Assembly: GCA_030831165.1 (NCBI GenBank)
Contig: JAURLP010000029.1
Location: 58,140 to 122,139 of the forward strand
DNA: 64,000 bases
From: Gammaproteobacteria bacterium
GTDB lineage: Bacteria; Pseudomonadota; Gammaproteobacteria; Pseudomonadales; Pseudohongiellaceae
Reading direction: 5' to 3'
Shown here piece by piece: positions 19,621-31,337 of this stretch. The translations under genes were made by a program, and so were the position numbers. The stretch's first letter is position 1. The number at the start of each line of letters is the position of its first letter. A model generated the notes under the pieces. That model was given only the letters and a program-made list of their open reading frames with translations, ran no database searches and was not told where the DNA came from.

Positions 19621-20790
19621 ATGAAAAAAGTTATAAATTATATTTTTTGGCCTGCCTTAGCCGGTTTAATTTTTGCTCTGGTGGTGATGCAATTACCCAG
19701 ATTGTCAGAATTTTTTCTTGGAGTGGTACTTTCCAGCACTGAGCCTGCACAGGAAGAAAGAGCAAGCTTTCCATTATCTTTCAATGCTGCCATCACAAAG
19801 GTTATGCCTTCTGTAGTCACTATCAATCTTCAACAAATGTTTGCAGACTCAGACAGCTCTCAAAATATTGGTGATTCACTTAGTGGCATTCTTAACCAAA
19901 GTTTCAGCTCACTAAGTGAAAACAATAGCCTGGGATCTGGTGTAATCGTTTCTCCTGATGGTTATGTTGTTACCAGTTATCATATATTTTTAAGCTCCGA
20001 TACGGGTGTCATTAACTTCCCCGAAACGATTACCGCCACACTCAATGATGGTAGAACGGTTAACGCCAGACCCCTACTTTATGATGAAAACAGCGATTTA
20101 GCTTTATTGAAAATTGATACCCCAAATATCAGCCACATTGAACCTTCAAATAATCCAGATTTACAAATAGGAGACTTTGTTGTTGCGATTGGCAACCCAA
20201 GAAATATCGGACTTTCTGCTTCCTTTGGCATTATAAGTGGCATACATCGAAGTGATGACTCCTACCTTATACAAACAGACGCCGCCATAAACCCAGGTTA
20301 TTCTGGTGGCGCACTTATTGATTCCGAGGGCAATTTGATTGGCATTAACTCAAATATTTTATCCGAATCAGGAGGTTCAGAAGGCCTTGGCTTTGCTATC
20401 CATTCCAGTATGATCAGTCTATTATTAAATTATTACTTCGAAAGTGGCCCTGGCGGATATCTCGGTGTCGATGCCTCCGAACTATTCACGAGAAATGAAG
20501 GAATTCTACTATACGGCCAAAATGTTGAAGGTGCAGAAGTTTTATCTCTGGTTGAAGATGGACCAGCAGAAAAAGCCGGTATCGAGGTGGGAGATATTAT
20601 TACTGGTTTTAACCAGAAAAAATTTAGCTCCCTTACCACTGAAGATGATTTATTTGATGCCATTGCAGATATTAGCAATCTTGGTGCTGGAGAAGTCGTA
20701 GAAATAGAAGTTTTTCGAAATCGAAACTTCTTACGAATTCCAGTTACGCTTGGTGTCGGCGAGCCTTTCGTTTTATTTTCAGCTCAATAA
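19621..20790 (+). CDS. degS: membrane-anchored trypsin-like serine protease DegS/AlgW with PDZ domain
   Basis: 389 residues. An N-terminal membrane anchor (about 7-27) leads to a periplasmic HtrA protease with triad H121 (SYHIF), D159 (ENSDLALLKI) and S228 (NPGYSGGAL), then one PDZ domain from about 285. DegS/AlgW senses misfolded porins and cleaves the anti-sigma factor RseA/MucA to free sigma-E. The oxyanion segment has Tyr instead of the usual Asn in GNSGG. Next to hisD as in Pseudomonas, but hisC is absent and hisD is on the opposite strand. Confidence 0.9.
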   Translation: MKKVINYIFWPALAGLIFALVVMQLPRLSEFFLGVVLSSTEPAQEERASFPLSFNAAITKVMPSVVTINLQQMFADSDSSQNIGDSLSGILNQSFSSLSENNSLGSGVIVSPDGYVVTSYHIFLSSDTGVINFPETITATLNDGRTVNARPLLYDENSDLALLKIDTPNISHIEPSNNPDLQIGDFVVAIGNPRNIGLSASFGIISGIHRSDDSYLIQTDAAINPGYSGGALIDSEGNLIGINSNILSESGGSEGLGFAIHSSMISLLLNYYFESGPGGYLGVDASELFTRNEGILLYGQNVEGAEVLSLVEDGPAEKAGIEVGDIITGFNQKKFSSLTTEDDLFDAIADISNLGAGEVVEIEVFRNRNFLRIPVTLGVGEPFVLFSAQ

Positions 20791-20798
20791 ACAAAATC

Positions 20799-22109
20799 TT
20801 ATTTATTGCTGGTCTTTCTATACTCAGCCGATCTGGCATGAGCCGTTAATCCTTCTGATCTAGCCAATACTGAAACAGTATCAGCTAATTCTGAAGCAGT
20901 AGCGGCAGAGCAATTAATCAGCGAAGACCTTTTTTGAAAGTCATATACTCCTAATGCTGAAGAAAAACGGGCCGTTCCAGAAGTCGGTAGTACATGGCTT
21001 GGACCGGCACAATAATCTCCAAGCGCTTCGGATGTATAGCGACCAAGAAAAATAGCCCCGGCATGTTTTATCATAGGCAATAAGTCTTCTGGACGGGCAA
21101 CGGATAACTCCAAATGTTCTGGAGCTATGCTATTCGAGACAGCCGTTGCATGCTCAAGATTATCAACCTGAATCAATAAGCCTCTTGTTTCCAGCGAAGT
21201 CTGAATTATTGTTTTTCTTTCCATCTCTGGTAGAAGTCTCGCTATACTCTCTTCAACTCTTTCTATGTAGCCAGCATCAGGACATAGCAAAACCGACTGC
21301 GCATTTTCATCATGCTCAGCCTGGGAAAATAAATCCATAGCTATCCAATCCGGGTCTGTAAGGCCATCGCAAATCACCAGAATTTCTGAGGGGCCAGCCA
21401 CCATATCAATGCCTACCTGACCAAAAACTTGTTGCTTGGCAATCGCAACATAGATATTTCCAGGCCCAACAATTTTATCAACAGCCGGAATAGTCTCAGT
21501 ACCATAGGTTAAGGCGGCTATCGCCTGGGCACCACCTACAGTAAAAACCCGATCAACTTTAGCTAAGGCAAGCGCAGCCAGAACTAGTTCATTCAGTTCG
21601 CCTTTTGGCGTCGGAACCATGGCAATAAGTTCTGAAACTCCTGCAACCTTCGCAGGGATTGCATCCATTAAGACAGTTGAAGGATACGATGCCTTGCCAC
21701 CAGGAATATATATCCCTACACGATCGAGAGGTGTTACTTTTTGGCCATAAAAAGAACCATCGTCATCCTCAAATTGCCAAGAGCCCTGCTTTTGCTTTTC
21801 ATGATACTTCTTGATTCTAGTGGCGGCCTTTTCCAGAGCCTGAAGCTGCTCTGAAGGAATAGAGGCCAGACTTTCCTGTAGACGTTCTTGAGGAATTTCA
21901 AGCTCTCCAGCGGATAATAAATCCAAATGATCAAGCTTTTTAGTCCACTTGAGAACGGCAGCATCACCATCTGACTTTACTTCTGCCAATATGGAATTAA
22001 CCGTTTTGACAACCTCAGGATTTGCCAATGAATCCCAGGCTAAAGCCTTTTTCAGCTCAGCAGAAAAACCTATGTCTGAAGCATTAAGTTTACGGATATT
22101 GACTGTCAT
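20799..22109 (-). CDS. hisD: histidinol dehydrogenase
   Basis: 436 residues of the HisD family: [48 protein letters not shown] (read in part), [11 protein letters not shown], and [13 protein letters not shown] with the zinc-binding Gln/His. It performs the last two steps of histidine synthesis, L-histidinol to histidine, using NAD. It lies 54 bases after hisG and is convergent with degS, with stop codons only 8 bases apart. Confidence 0.97.
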   Translation of the reverse strand: MTVNIRKLNASDIGFSAELKKALAWDSLANPEVVKTVNSILAEVKSDGDAAVLKWTKKLDHLDLLSAGELEIPQERLQESLASIPSEQLQALEKAATRIKKYHEKQKQGSWQFEDDDGSFYGQKVTPLDRVGIYIPGGKASYPSTVLMDAIPAKVAGVSELIAMVPTPKGELNELVLAALALAKVDRVFTVGGAQAIAALTYGTETIPAVDKIVGPGNIYVAIAKQQVFGQVGIDMVAGPSEILVICDGLTDPDWIAMDLFSQAEHDENAQSVLLCPDAGYIERVEESIARLLPEMERKTIIQTSLETRGLLIQVDNLEHATAVSNSIAPEHLELSVARPEDLLPMIKHAGAIFLGRYTSEALGDYCAGPSHVLPTSGTARFSSALGVYDFQKRSSLINCSAATASELADTVSVLARSEGLTAHARSAEYRKTSNK

Positions 22110-22163
22110 AGCGTAATTTCTATTGTTATTTTGAAAAGCCGATTATTGCCTACAATGCTGGTT

Positions 22164-22796
22164 TTATTTGACTGCAGCTTCCAGGCGCTGCAGCAACTGC
22201 TGAATCTGGTCATGCTTTAGTTTCATAGCCGCTTTATTGACGATGACTCGTGTACTCACTTCAGCAATCAGATCCAGTGGTTCAAGTCCGTTAGCCTTGA
22301 GTGTTTTACCACTATCAACAATATCTACAATCAGATCAGCCATCCCCATAATGGGCGCAAGCTCTAAAGCGCCATTCAGTTTAATTATATCGACTTGTTG
22401 ACCTTGTTGAGAAAAATAGGCTTTGGCAATATTCACGAATTTACTGGCCACACGCAGTCGCTTCGGCGTCTCTGATTGATTAATCGGTTTAGCGGTCATT
22501 AATCGGCAGGTGGCGAGCTTCAGATCTAGAGGTTCGTAGTAACCCTTAGAGCCATTTTCCATAATTATATCTTTGCCGGTTATTCCTATATCAGCACTAC
22601 CTAACTCCACATAGGTTGGCACATCTGATCCACGGATAACCATAATTTGGACATCCGGAATATTACTATAAAAAATCAACTTGCGACTTTGATTAATATC
22701 CTCTGCCGGTATAACGCCAGCCTCTTCCAATAAAGGCAGCACTTCTTCCAGTATGCGCCCTTTAGTAAGGGCTATGACTAATTTTTGCTGGTTCAC
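22164..22796 (-). CDS. hisG: ATP phosphoribosyltransferase, short form (HisG_S)
   Basis: 210 residues, the catalytic-only short form: LVIALTKGRILEEVLPLLEEA, SADIGITGKDIIMEN, and the PRPP loop IVDIVDSGKTLKANGLEPL. Short-form enzymes need the regulatory partner HisZ, which is not in this window. First committed step of histidine synthesis. Cotranscribed with murA upstream and hisD downstream. Confidence 0.96.
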   Translation of the reverse strand: MNQQKLVIALTKGRILEEVLPLLEEAGVIPAEDINQSRKLIFYSNIPDVQIMVIRGSDVPTYVELGSADIGITGKDIIMENGSKGYYEPLDLKLATCRLMTAKPINQSETPKRLRVASKFVNIAKAYFSQQGQQVDIIKLNGALELAPIMGMADLIVDIVDSGKTLKANGLEPLDLIAEVSTRVIVNKAAMKLKHDQIQQLLQRLEAAVK

Positions 22797-22860
22797 TCTA
22801 TTTTCTCTATCTTTTTCTTTTTTTCTAAATTTTGTTTTATCTGATCAGTTGGCAAATACC

Positions 22861-24147
<1,287 letters not shown>

Positions 24148-24230
24148 TTAACCTTTTAATTAAAACCGAAGCATTCTAGCAAGTTTGGCTCCAGTTCTGC
24201 GTTTTTTCCTGCCAAAAACTCCTAACAAAA

Positions 24231-24254
24231 AAAAAGAGCCAGCTGGCTCTTTTT
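24231..24254. terminator. palindromic bidirectional terminator between ibaG and murA
   Basis: A perfect palindrome with 10-bp arms (AAAAAGAGCC / GGCTCTTTTT) and an AGCT loop. On the minus strand it follows ibaG by 17 bases and ends in a T-run. It would separate ibaG from the murA-hisG-hisD unit. Confidence 0.8.
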
Positions 24255-24270
24255 AAAAACCATTCTTTAT

Positions 24271-24516
24271 TTATCCATTTTTTGCATGTTCTTCTTTAGT
24301 GAGTAGCGACATGCTAACGGCATGAATTGCACCCGAACTGATATGTTCGTTAATAATACGATAAATAGTCTGCTGGCGCTTCACCGAATTTAAACCAGCA
24401 AACACATCTGCGACAACTCTTATTTGGAATTTGCCATCTCCACCAGACACTTCTGCTTCTGCATCATCGAGCGCTGCCATAATAATATTTGAAATTTCTT
24501 CAGTTGTTATACCCAT
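24271..24516 (-). CDS. ibaG: BolA family protein IbaG
   Basis: 81 residues from the ATG at 24516 (GAGAG upstream); a frame open for ten more codons upstream is not family sequence. It shows the BolA pattern VKRQQTIYRIINEHI and IHAVSMSLLT. IbaG binds Fe-S clusters with a monothiol glutaredoxin. It sits beside murA, as in other gammaproteobacteria. The mla phospholipid-transport genes that usually lie on its other side are absent. Confidence 0.92.
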   Translation of the reverse strand: MGITTEEISNIIMAALDDAEAEVSGGDGKFQIRVVADVFAGLNSVKRQQTIYRIINEHISSGAIHAVSMSLLTKEEHAKNG

Positions 24517-24652
24517 AACTCTCAACTCACTCAAAACGCTGAGCATTTTATCCTAACGCAAACAATTTGTCAGAGTTTATAACATGTAGGGCTTATGAGT
24601 CCTTAAATAAGCTATAATCTCGGATTTGAATACTCAGCAAGGGTAGGTATTA

Positions 24653-25624
24653 ATGGAGTATATTTTGTTCACGCTAGCTATTATCGGCGGGATCATTGGG
24701 CTTGTCTGGAGCGCAGACAGATTTGTCCTAGGCGCTTCCACCACTGCACGCAACCTTGGTGTTTCTACTCTAATAATCGGCTTAACCATCGTATCTTTTG
24801 GCACCTCCGCACCCGAAATAATAACCTCAGCCACAGCAGCACTCAGTGGCTACCCGGAACTAGCCATCGGTAATGTCTTGGGTTCCAATATTGCTAATAT
24901 TGGTTTGGTTTTAGGGCTTACAGTGCTGGTTCGCCCTATTATTGTTCCCATTTCTTTGCTTAAAGAAGAGTTACCCGTTTTACTAATCGTCACTTTCGCT
25001 GCTTTATTTATTTTTCTGGATCTTTACCTGGGCTGGGTTGACGGGATTATTTTATTATTTTTGCTGGCCTTATTTACCTGGTTCGTTTTAAAAATCAAAA
25101 CCTCGTTGACTGATACTCATTTATCTGAAGATGAAGAAGTCGCTGATTTCATCGCAGATATTAGTACGGCGAAATCGCTGGGGCTTATGTTTTTTGGGCT
25201 CATACTCTTGCTGCTTAGTGCAAATGTTCTGGTCTATGGAGCAACCGGGATTGCCAAAGCCTTTGGTGTCAGTGAGATAGTCATTGGCTTAACTGTTGTC
25301 GCTATCGGCACCAGCCTGCCTGAACTGGCTGCATCCATTGCCGGGGTTCTAAAGGGGCATCATGATCTCGCCCTTGGCAATATAATTGGTTCAAATATTC
25401 TAAATTTATTACTGGTACTTCCGGTCCCTGCCTTTCTTGCACCACTTTATATAGACAATGTTGTTTTGTGGCGAGATGTTGGCGCTATGGTATTTATGAC
25501 CCTGCTACTAACAGCCTTGCTAATTTTTAAAATTAAGCGTGGCCAAACATTTGGGCGCTTTTTCGGAGCAGTTTTATTAATATTATATATGTCCTACACT
25601 GCTATCTTGTTTGCATTGAGTTAA
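24653..25624 (+). CDS. yrbG: calcium/sodium:proton antiporter, CaCA family (YrbG/CaxA-like)
   Basis: 323 residues with two inverted repeats of the CaCA exchanger: TIVSFGTSAPEIITSATAAL with GNVLGSNIANIGLVLG, and TVVAIGTSLPELAASIAGVL with GNIIGSNILNLLLVLP. About ten membrane helices and a central acidic loop are evident. It is the leftmost gene of the kds-lpt-rpoN cluster, as in E. coli, and lies 4 bases before kdsD. Confidence 0.95.
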   Translation: MEYILFTLAIIGGIIGLVWSADRFVLGASTTARNLGVSTLIIGLTIVSFGTSAPEIITSATAALSGYPELAIGNVLGSNIANIGLVLGLTVLVRPIIVPISLLKEELPVLLIVTFAALFIFLDLYLGWVDGIILLFLLALFTWFVLKIKTSLTDTHLSEDEEVADFIADISTAKSLGLMFFGLILLLLSANVLVYGATGIAKAFGVSEIVIGLTVVAIGTSLPELAASIAGVLKGHHDLALGNIIGSNILNLLLVLPVPAFLAPLYIDNVVLWRDVGAMVFMTLLLTALLIFKIKRGQTFGRFFGAVLLILYMSYTAILFALS

Positions 25625-25628
25625 GCTA

Positions 25629-26600
25629 ATGACGAAAAGCTCATTTATAGAAACAGCGCTAAGAACCATTTCTCTTGAACAAGATGCTGTTGCCGCACTT
25701 AAAACCCGAATTGATAATAATTTCAATAAAGCCTGCTCAATAATCCTCAATTGCTCCGGGCGTATTATTGTTATGGGGATGGGTAAGTCTGGCCATATTG
25801 CTAATAAAATTGCAGCGACCTTGGCCAGTACTGGGACCCCTGCCCATTTTGTGCACCCGGCAGAAGCCAGCCATGGTGATATAGGCATGATTACTGACGA
25901 TGATGTGGTTTTGGCGCTATCAAATTCTGGAACCACAGAAGAGCTAGTATCCATTTTGCCGGTTTTAAAACGCAAAGGCGTACCCTTAATAACCATGACA
26001 GGGAATATCAATTCTATATTGGCTCAAAGTGCAGATGTAAATTTAGACGCCAGTGTGGAAATCGAAGCCTGCCCCCTCGGACTTGCGCCAACCACCAGCA
26101 CCACTGTCTCACTGGTCTTGGGTGATGCACTGGCTATGGCATTACTGGAAGCAAGAGGTTTTACTGCAGAAGATTTTGCTTTTTCTCACCCTGGTGGAAA
26201 TTTGGGCCGGCGCTTACTGCTTAAGGTTGAAAATGTTATGCATTCCAATGCAGATATTCCAATCGTGAGTGCTAGCACTCCAGTTAGTGAAGCATTGCTG
26301 GTTATCAGTGAAAAGAAACTGGGGATGACAACGATCAAAGATGATGCTGGCAATCTAGCCGGCGTTTTTACGGATGGCGATTTAAGACGCCTGCTGGATC
26401 AGAACAAAGACCTGCACCTTACAACAATTGGTGAAGTCATGACCAGCTCGTTTCGCTCTATCGGCGCAAATGCCCTGGCCTCTGCAGCTGCAAAATTAAT
26501 GCAAGACCATGAAATCTATAGTTTGGTAGTACTCGATGATGAGCAAAAGTTAGAAGGCATCATCACCTTGCATGATTTATTAAAAGCAAATGTTGTCTAA
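25629..26600 (+). CDS. kdsD: D-arabinose 5-phosphate isomerase KdsD
   Basis: 323 residues: an N-terminal SIS domain (IIVMGMGKSGHIANKIAATLASTGTPAHFVHPAEA, read in part; ALSNSGTTEEL) and two C-terminal CBS domains (about 205-323). It converts ribulose 5-phosphate to arabinose 5-phosphate for Kdo synthesis. It is followed by kdsC in the same transcription unit. Confidence 0.97.
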   Translation: MTKSSFIETALRTISLEQDAVAALKTRIDNNFNKACSIILNCSGRIIVMGMGKSGHIANKIAATLASTGTPAHFVHPAEASHGDIGMITDDDVVLALSNSGTTEELVSILPVLKRKGVPLITMTGNINSILAQSADVNLDASVEIEACPLGLAPTTSTTVSLVLGDALAMALLEARGFTAEDFAFSHPGGNLGRRLLLKVENVMHSNADIPIVSASTPVSEALLVISEKKLGMTTIKDDAGNLAGVFTDGDLRRLLDQNKDLHLTTIGEVMTSSFRSIGANALASAAAKLMQDHEIYSLVVLDDEQKLEGIITLHDLLKANVV

Positions 26601-26630
26601 GTCCAATAGTCACTAAAACTAGGTAAAAGC

Positions 26631-27164
26631 ATGGCTGATCTGCCAAAAGAAATTTTAGATAAAGCACAAAATATTAAACTTCTGGTGCTTGATGTCGATG
26701 GCGTTTTAAGCGATGGCAAACTGTATTTTTCAGATCAGGGAGAAGAGATCAAAGCTTTCAGCACTCTTGATGGTCAAGGCATTAAACTTTTACAAAAATC
26801 GGGCATTGACGTCGCCCTGATAACAGGCAGAGAATCGAAAATTGTCACACTTAGAGCAAAAGAACTTGGTATTAAGCACTTGATCCAGGGTTGCGAAGAA
26901 AAACTTGATGCCTTGAATGATATCCTGCAAGCAATGAATTTAACCTTACAGGAAGTTGCCTATATTGGTGATGACCTGCCCGACCTGGCGTGTATACGGC
27001 GCGTTGGATTTGGTGTTACTGTTCCGAATGCTAATCCCGTCCTTCTCAAACATGCTTTATGCTGTACTGAGCGTTCTGGGGGCCAGGGAGCAGTTCGCGA
27101 AATTTGCGATTTAATCCTGCAGGCTCAAAATAAATTTGATGTGGCCATAGCGCCTTTCATGTAA
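26631..27164 (+). CDS. kdsC: 3-deoxy-D-manno-octulosonate 8-phosphate phosphatase KdsC
   Basis: 177 residues of the C0-type HAD family: LLVLDVDGVLSDGKLYF with nucleophile Asp, TLDGQGIKLL, ALITGRES and AYIGDDLPDLACI. It removes phosphate from Kdo-8-P before activation for LPS. Twelve bases before lptC. Confidence 0.97.
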   Translation: MADLPKEILDKAQNIKLLVLDVDGVLSDGKLYFSDQGEEIKAFSTLDGQGIKLLQKSGIDVALITGRESKIVTLRAKELGIKHLIQGCEEKLDALNDILQAMNLTLQEVAYIGDDLPDLACIRRVGFGVTVPNANPVLLKHALCCTERSGGQGAVREICDLILQAQNKFDVAIAPFM

Positions 27165-27176
27165 GCAGGTAATTCA

Positions 27177-27740
27177 ATGCGCTATCACTCAATCGTTTTA
27201 GCTTTACTTGCTTGCATGCTGTTCTACTTATTAATTTCAGAAACTGACGACGTGAGTTTCACCAGCCTGGAAGGTAGCAGTGTAAATCAGGCATTTGATT
27301 ATTATATGTCGTCGGTCGATAGCACTCGCTTCAGCCCGGAAGGCGAATCTGAATATCGACTACAGGCTGAACGTATCGTACATTACCCCTCACCAGAATA
27401 TGCGACAATCGACTTGCCACGCCTGGTTATCTTTGAAGGCCAAACCAGCCCATGGTTCCTAAGTGCGGCCTATGGCACAATAGAACAAGACCTTGAACGA
27501 TCTGAAGATAGACTAGATCTTTCTGAAAATGTCATTGTGCAGCATACAGATGCCCAAGGGCAGGTATACAATATTTACACAGATAAACTAACTATTTATC
27601 TTGATAGCCGGTACCTTACTACCGATAGTGAGGTCTTGCTTGAATCAAGTAATCGGGAAATTAGCAGCCTTGGTATGACAGCAGACCTGGCAACACGGCA
27701 CATTACTTTTCTGAGCGACGTCAGAGGGCGATATGAATAA
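27177..27740 (+). CDS. lptC: LPS export protein LptC
   Basis: 187 residues with one N-terminal membrane helix and a periplasmic beta-jellyroll domain (YRLQAERIVHYPSPEYATID and LTTDSEVLLESSNREISSLGM, read in part). LptC joins the LptBFG transporter to the LptA bridge. It overlaps lptA by eight bases, indicating coupled translation. Confidence 0.93.
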   Translation: MRYHSIVLALLACMLFYLLISETDDVSFTSLEGSSVNQAFDYYMSSVDSTRFSPEGESEYRLQAERIVHYPSPEYATIDLPRLVIFEGQTSPWFLSAAYGTIEQDLERSEDRLDLSENVIVQHTDAQGQVYNIYTDKLTIYLDSRYLTTDSEVLLESSNREISSLGMTADLATRHITFLSDVRGRYE

Positions 27741-28230
27741 ATTATTGGGCTCACTATTTTTTATAAGTTTTAGCCTATCGACTCCAGCTTCCTTTGCCCT
27801 GCCTGACGACCTTAATCAGGATATGATTACAAGTTGTCCTGCTCGTAGCGAGTCCTTTCTGGATCAAGGTCTGGAAATCTGTCGTGGTACATCCAGTAAT
27901 CCTGCAGAAATTAACCAGGGAAGTCTCAAACTCAGTGGCCTTGAGATTCGTATCGAACGTGTCGAAGGTAATATCAGCACCATCACTGTTAGTGGTTCAC
28001 CTGCTGCCTTTCAGCAACAACCTCAAATTGAGCAGGCAATCGTATATGCCAGTGGAACGAGCATTATTTTAGACAATGACAACCAAATGATCACCATTCA
28101 GGGTAATGCGGCTTTTTCTCAGGAAGGAACGATTGACACCACAGCTGAGCGCATCGAATATGACATAGCTAATCGTAAGCTGGATGCCACGCAAATGAAT
28201 ATGGTTATTCCAGCTACTGCTAACCCTTGA
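27733..28230 (+). CDS. lptA: LPS transport periplasmic bridge protein LptA
   Basis: 165 residues with a signal peptide ending near PASFA and an OstA/LptA beta-jellyroll ([20 protein letters not shown] and [21 protein letters not shown], read in part). It passes LPS across the periplasm. Two Cys residues, CPARSE and EICRG, lie near the N-terminus, an uncommon feature. Followed directly by lptB. Confidence 0.93.
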   Translation: MNKLLGSLFFISFSLSTPASFALPDDLNQDMITSCPARSESFLDQGLEICRGTSSNPAEINQGSLKLSGLEIRIERVEGNISTITVSGSPAAFQQQPQIEQAIVYASGTSIILDNDNQMITIQGNAAFSQEGTIDTTAERIEYDIANRKLDATQMNMVIPATANP

Positions 28231-28241
28231 ACACATCCAGC

Positions 28242-28967
28242 ATGAAAACTCTCAGTATCAGCGGGCTTGGCAAAAGCTATAAAGGCCGCCAAGTCGTCAG
28301 GGATGTTTCCCTCCAACTAAAAAGTGGCCAAATTGTTGGGCTTTTAGGCCCTAATGGCGCTGGTAAAACAACCTCTTTTTACATGATTATTGGCTTAATT
28401 AAGTCTGATCATGGCAAAGTCTTTATTGATAATGATGATATTTCAAAAGCCCCCATGCATGTACGAGCACGTAAAGGTCTGAGTTATCTTCCTCAGGAAT
28501 CTTCTATTTTTCGGAAACTAACTACCAAAGAAAATATTTTAGCAATTCTTGAAACACGAAAAGAATTGACTAAAACCCAACGCCAGGAAATATGTCAGAA
28601 CCTGATGCAAGAGTTTAACATTCAGCACCTTGAATCCAGTTTGGGAATGAGTCTTTCGGGAGGCGAACGTCGTCGGGTAGAAATAGCACGCGCATTGGCA
28701 ACTGAACCCGATTTTATACTGCTCGACGAACCCTTTGCTGGCGTGGACCCTATCTCTGTCATAGACATCAAAATGATCATTCGAGAACTCAGCAAACGTA
28801 ATATTGGCGTTCTCATTACGGATCATAATGTTCGTGAGACACTCGACATATGTGAACTGGCCTATATCGTTAATGAGGGCGCAATTTTAGCTGCCGGCGA
28901 CCCAACCAGCATCATGCAAAATGAGCAGGTTAAGAATGTATATTTAGGTCATGAGTTTCGCCTTTAA
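28242..28967 (+). CDS. lptB: LPS export ABC transporter ATPase LptB
   Basis: 241 residues from the ATG at 28242, exactly the length of E. coli LptB and aligned with its N-terminus; a TTG at 28227 overlapping lptA would add five codons. Walker [16 protein letters not shown], signature [16 protein letters not shown], Walker [14 protein letters not shown] and the switch His in [10 protein letters not shown]. It powers LPS extraction together with LptFG, which are not in this window. Confidence 0.97.
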   Translation: MKTLSISGLGKSYKGRQVVRDVSLQLKSGQIVGLLGPNGAGKTTSFYMIIGLIKSDHGKVFIDNDDISKAPMHVRARKGLSYLPQESSIFRKLTTKENILAILETRKELTKTQRQEICQNLMQEFNIQHLESSLGMSLSGGERRRVEIARALATEPDFILLDEPFAGVDPISVIDIKMIIRELSKRNIGVLITDHNVRETLDICELAYIVNEGAILAAGDPTSIMQNEQVKNVYLGHEFRL

Positions 28968-29152
28968 TGATCAAAAAAAGTCTGAATTACTCAACTACCA
29001 ATCCACAACTTTAAAGCAGAAATACCGGGCACTCCTGCACTTGACCTATTCGGTATGATAATTGCATAAATTTTGATATAGTCGGTCGCAAGTATTGAAG
29101 AGGGAGCTCACTAGAGACTCTAGCCCAGATTTTGCAATCAAGCAGTAGCTAA

Positions 29153-30673
29153 ATGAAATTATCGCTTCAACTAAAGCTTGGTCAGCAGCTCACCATGACC
29201 CCCCAATTGCAACAAGCAATCCGCCTGCTGCAACTTTCTACTTTAGATCTGCAACAAGAAATACAGGAAGCGCTAGAAAGCAACCCCATGCTTGAATTAG
29301 ATGAAAGTGAGTCTGATTCAGAGTCCGACCTAAATGATCAAAATGCAATGGTGCATGAGGAAAATGAAAGTGCCGAAAAGAGAGAACAAAAGTTAGATCA
29401 ACTTAACTCCCAGGAAAACGATGACTTCCAGGACCTTCAGAATAGTGATTGGAATGAAAATGAAATTCCTGACGACCTCGCTGTAGATAGCACGTGGGAA
29501 GACATCTACATAAACACCTCTCCTAACTCTTCACAATCAAGCATGCCCAATGATGATAGTGACTTTGAATCAAGGAACACGGCCGTTGAATCATTGCAGG
29601 ATCATTTAAACTGGCAATTGAATCTGACACCAATGTCTGACAGCGACCGCTTAATTGCGATGGCAATTATTGACTCTATTGACCCCAACGGACAGTTAAC
29701 ATCAAGCGTTGCGTCAATTCATGCAGGGCTTATCAGAGATCTGGATATAGAAGAAGATGATGTCCTTGCTGTCCTTCACCGAATACAACAATTTGACCCT
29801 GTTGGCGTGGGTTATCGAGACCTTGGTGAATGTTTAAGCCTTCAATTAGCGCATTGTGATCCGGAATGTCCAGGACACTCCCTAGCTGGCAAAATTATTC
29901 AAGACTTTCTCCCTCAGCTAGCAATTCGTGATTACAAGCTGATTATGAAACGACTCAAGGTAAAAGAATCCGAGTTAAAAGCAGCGCTGCAAATTATCCT
30001 TAGCCTAAACCCCAAGCCGGGTTCAGAGATAACCTTATCTGACACAGCTTATGTCATTCCGGATGTCTTTGTTACCAAAGAAAAAGGTAGATGGAAAGTT
30101 GAACTAAACCCTGAAACAACCCCCACTATAAGAGTTAATCCAGATTATGCAGCACTGGTAGAGCGGGGAGATTCCGGCAGTGATAATGCTTACTTAAAAG
30201 ACAATCTGCAAGAAGCACGGTGGTTTTTAAAAAGCCTACAAAGCCGTAACGAAACCTTATTGAAAGTAGCAACTAAAATTGTAGAACATCAAAAAGGCTT
30301 TTTTGATTATGGCGATGAAGCAATGAAGCCTTTGGTATTGCATGATATCGCCGAATTAGTTGAGATGCATGAATCTACAATTTCACGGGTCACTACCCAA
30401 AAGTATATGCACACACCGCGTGGGATCTTTGAATTAAAATATTTTTTCTCCTCACATGTCGCCACTCATGAGGGCGGAGAGTGCTCATCTACTGCAATAC
30501 GGGCAATTATTAAAAAACTGATCGCTAGCGAAAATCCACAAAAACCCTTAAGTGATAGTAAAATTACTTCCCTTTTGGGTGAACAAGGTATTAACATTGC
30601 GCGCCGTACAATAGCAAAATATAGAGAATCACTGGCAATCTCACCTTCAAACGAAAGGAAACGTCTACTTTAG
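29153..30673 (+). CDS. rpoN: RNA polymerase sigma-54 factor
   Basis: 506 residues. Region I is the Gln/Leu-rich activator-response segment ([20 protein letters not shown] in part), followed by a long acidic linker, the core-binding region, the HTH near [14 protein letters not shown] and the RpoN box [12 protein letters not shown]. It recognises -24/-12 promoters and needs AAA+ activators, such as the CbrB-like protein at 47193-48602. It sits in the conserved lptB-rpoN-ptsN order but without hpf after it. Confidence 0.97.
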   Translation: MKLSLQLKLGQQLTMTPQLQQAIRLLQLSTLDLQQEIQEALESNPMLELDESESDSESDLNDQNAMVHEENESAEKREQKLDQLNSQENDDFQDLQNSDWNENEIPDDLAVDSTWEDIYINTSPNSSQSSMPNDDSDFESRNTAVESLQDHLNWQLNLTPMSDSDRLIAMAIIDSIDPNGQLTSSVASIHAGLIRDLDIEEDDVLAVLHRIQQFDPVGVGYRDLGECLSLQLAHCDPECPGHSLAGKIIQDFLPQLAIRDYKLIMKRLKVKESELKAALQIILSLNPKPGSEITLSDTAYVIPDVFVTKEKGRWKVELNPETTPTIRVNPDYAALVERGDSGSDNAYLKDNLQEARWFLKSLQSRNETLLKVATKIVEHQKGFFDYGDEAMKPLVLHDIAELVEMHESTISRVTTQKYMHTPRGIFELKYFFSSHVATHEGGECSSTAIRAIIKKLIASENPQKPLSDSKITSLLGEQGINIARRTIAKYRESLAISPSNERKRLL

Positions 30674-30733
30674 ACAGCATTACTACTACAAAAATCATAG
30701 CAAGTACTCTGTCCGTATAGACCTTAACTAACC

Positions 30734-31204
30734 ATGCAGCTTGAATCAATTATTAGTCCTGAGCTTACCTTTTGTAATATAGAAGGGGTGAGTAAAAAAC
30801 GCTTATTGGAAACCAGTGCGGAATTAATCGCCAGTAAAGTCGATATAAACCCTGATGAGATTTATGAGGCTTTAATAGCCAGGGAACAATTAGGCAGTAC
30901 CGGACTTGGTAATGGAATTGCCATTCCTCATTGTCGTGTCCCAAAATGTGAGAAAACGATTGGTTGCCTGATAAAATTGGCCAGTCCCATTGATTTCGAT
31001 TCAATTGACCAAAAGCCAGTCGATCTGCTCTTTTTCCTGCTGGTTCCTGAAAACACTATTGAGGGTCATCTCGAGGTGCTTCGAACCTTAGCAGAGCTTT
31101 TTAAAAACCAGAGCTATTGTGACAATCTTAGAAAAAGTCAGAATGACCCTGAGCTCTATGCTGCTGCAATGCAAGCCCCTAACTCTAATAAGCAAACTCA
31201 GTAA
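30734..31204 (+). CDS. ptsN: nitrogen PTS enzyme IIA (PtsN)
   Basis: 156 residues of the EIIA-Ntr family, with the phosphorylated His in GNGIAIPHCRVP (H66) and the family segment REQLGSTGLGNG. It receives phosphate from Npr and regulates potassium transport and other processes. It starts about 60 bases after rpoN, leaving no room for hpf. Confidence 0.95.
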   Translation: MQLESIISPELTFCNIEGVSKKRLLETSAELIASKVDINPDEIYEALIAREQLGSTGLGNGIAIPHCRVPKCEKTIGCLIKLASPIDFDSIDQKPVDLLFFLLVPENTIEGHLEVLRTLAELFKNQSYCDNLRKSQNDPELYAAAMQAPNSNKQTQ

Positions 31205-31337
31205 GCTTGCAAAATTCAGTTTAAGGCTCACAGCCCGTTAAAATTATTTATTGTTTATACCTCCCTTTAAACACTTCATCATCGAAAGCGCTTCCCGAAC
31301 TTGCCCTTTAGTCAAAAAAATAGCATAAAATGGGATT

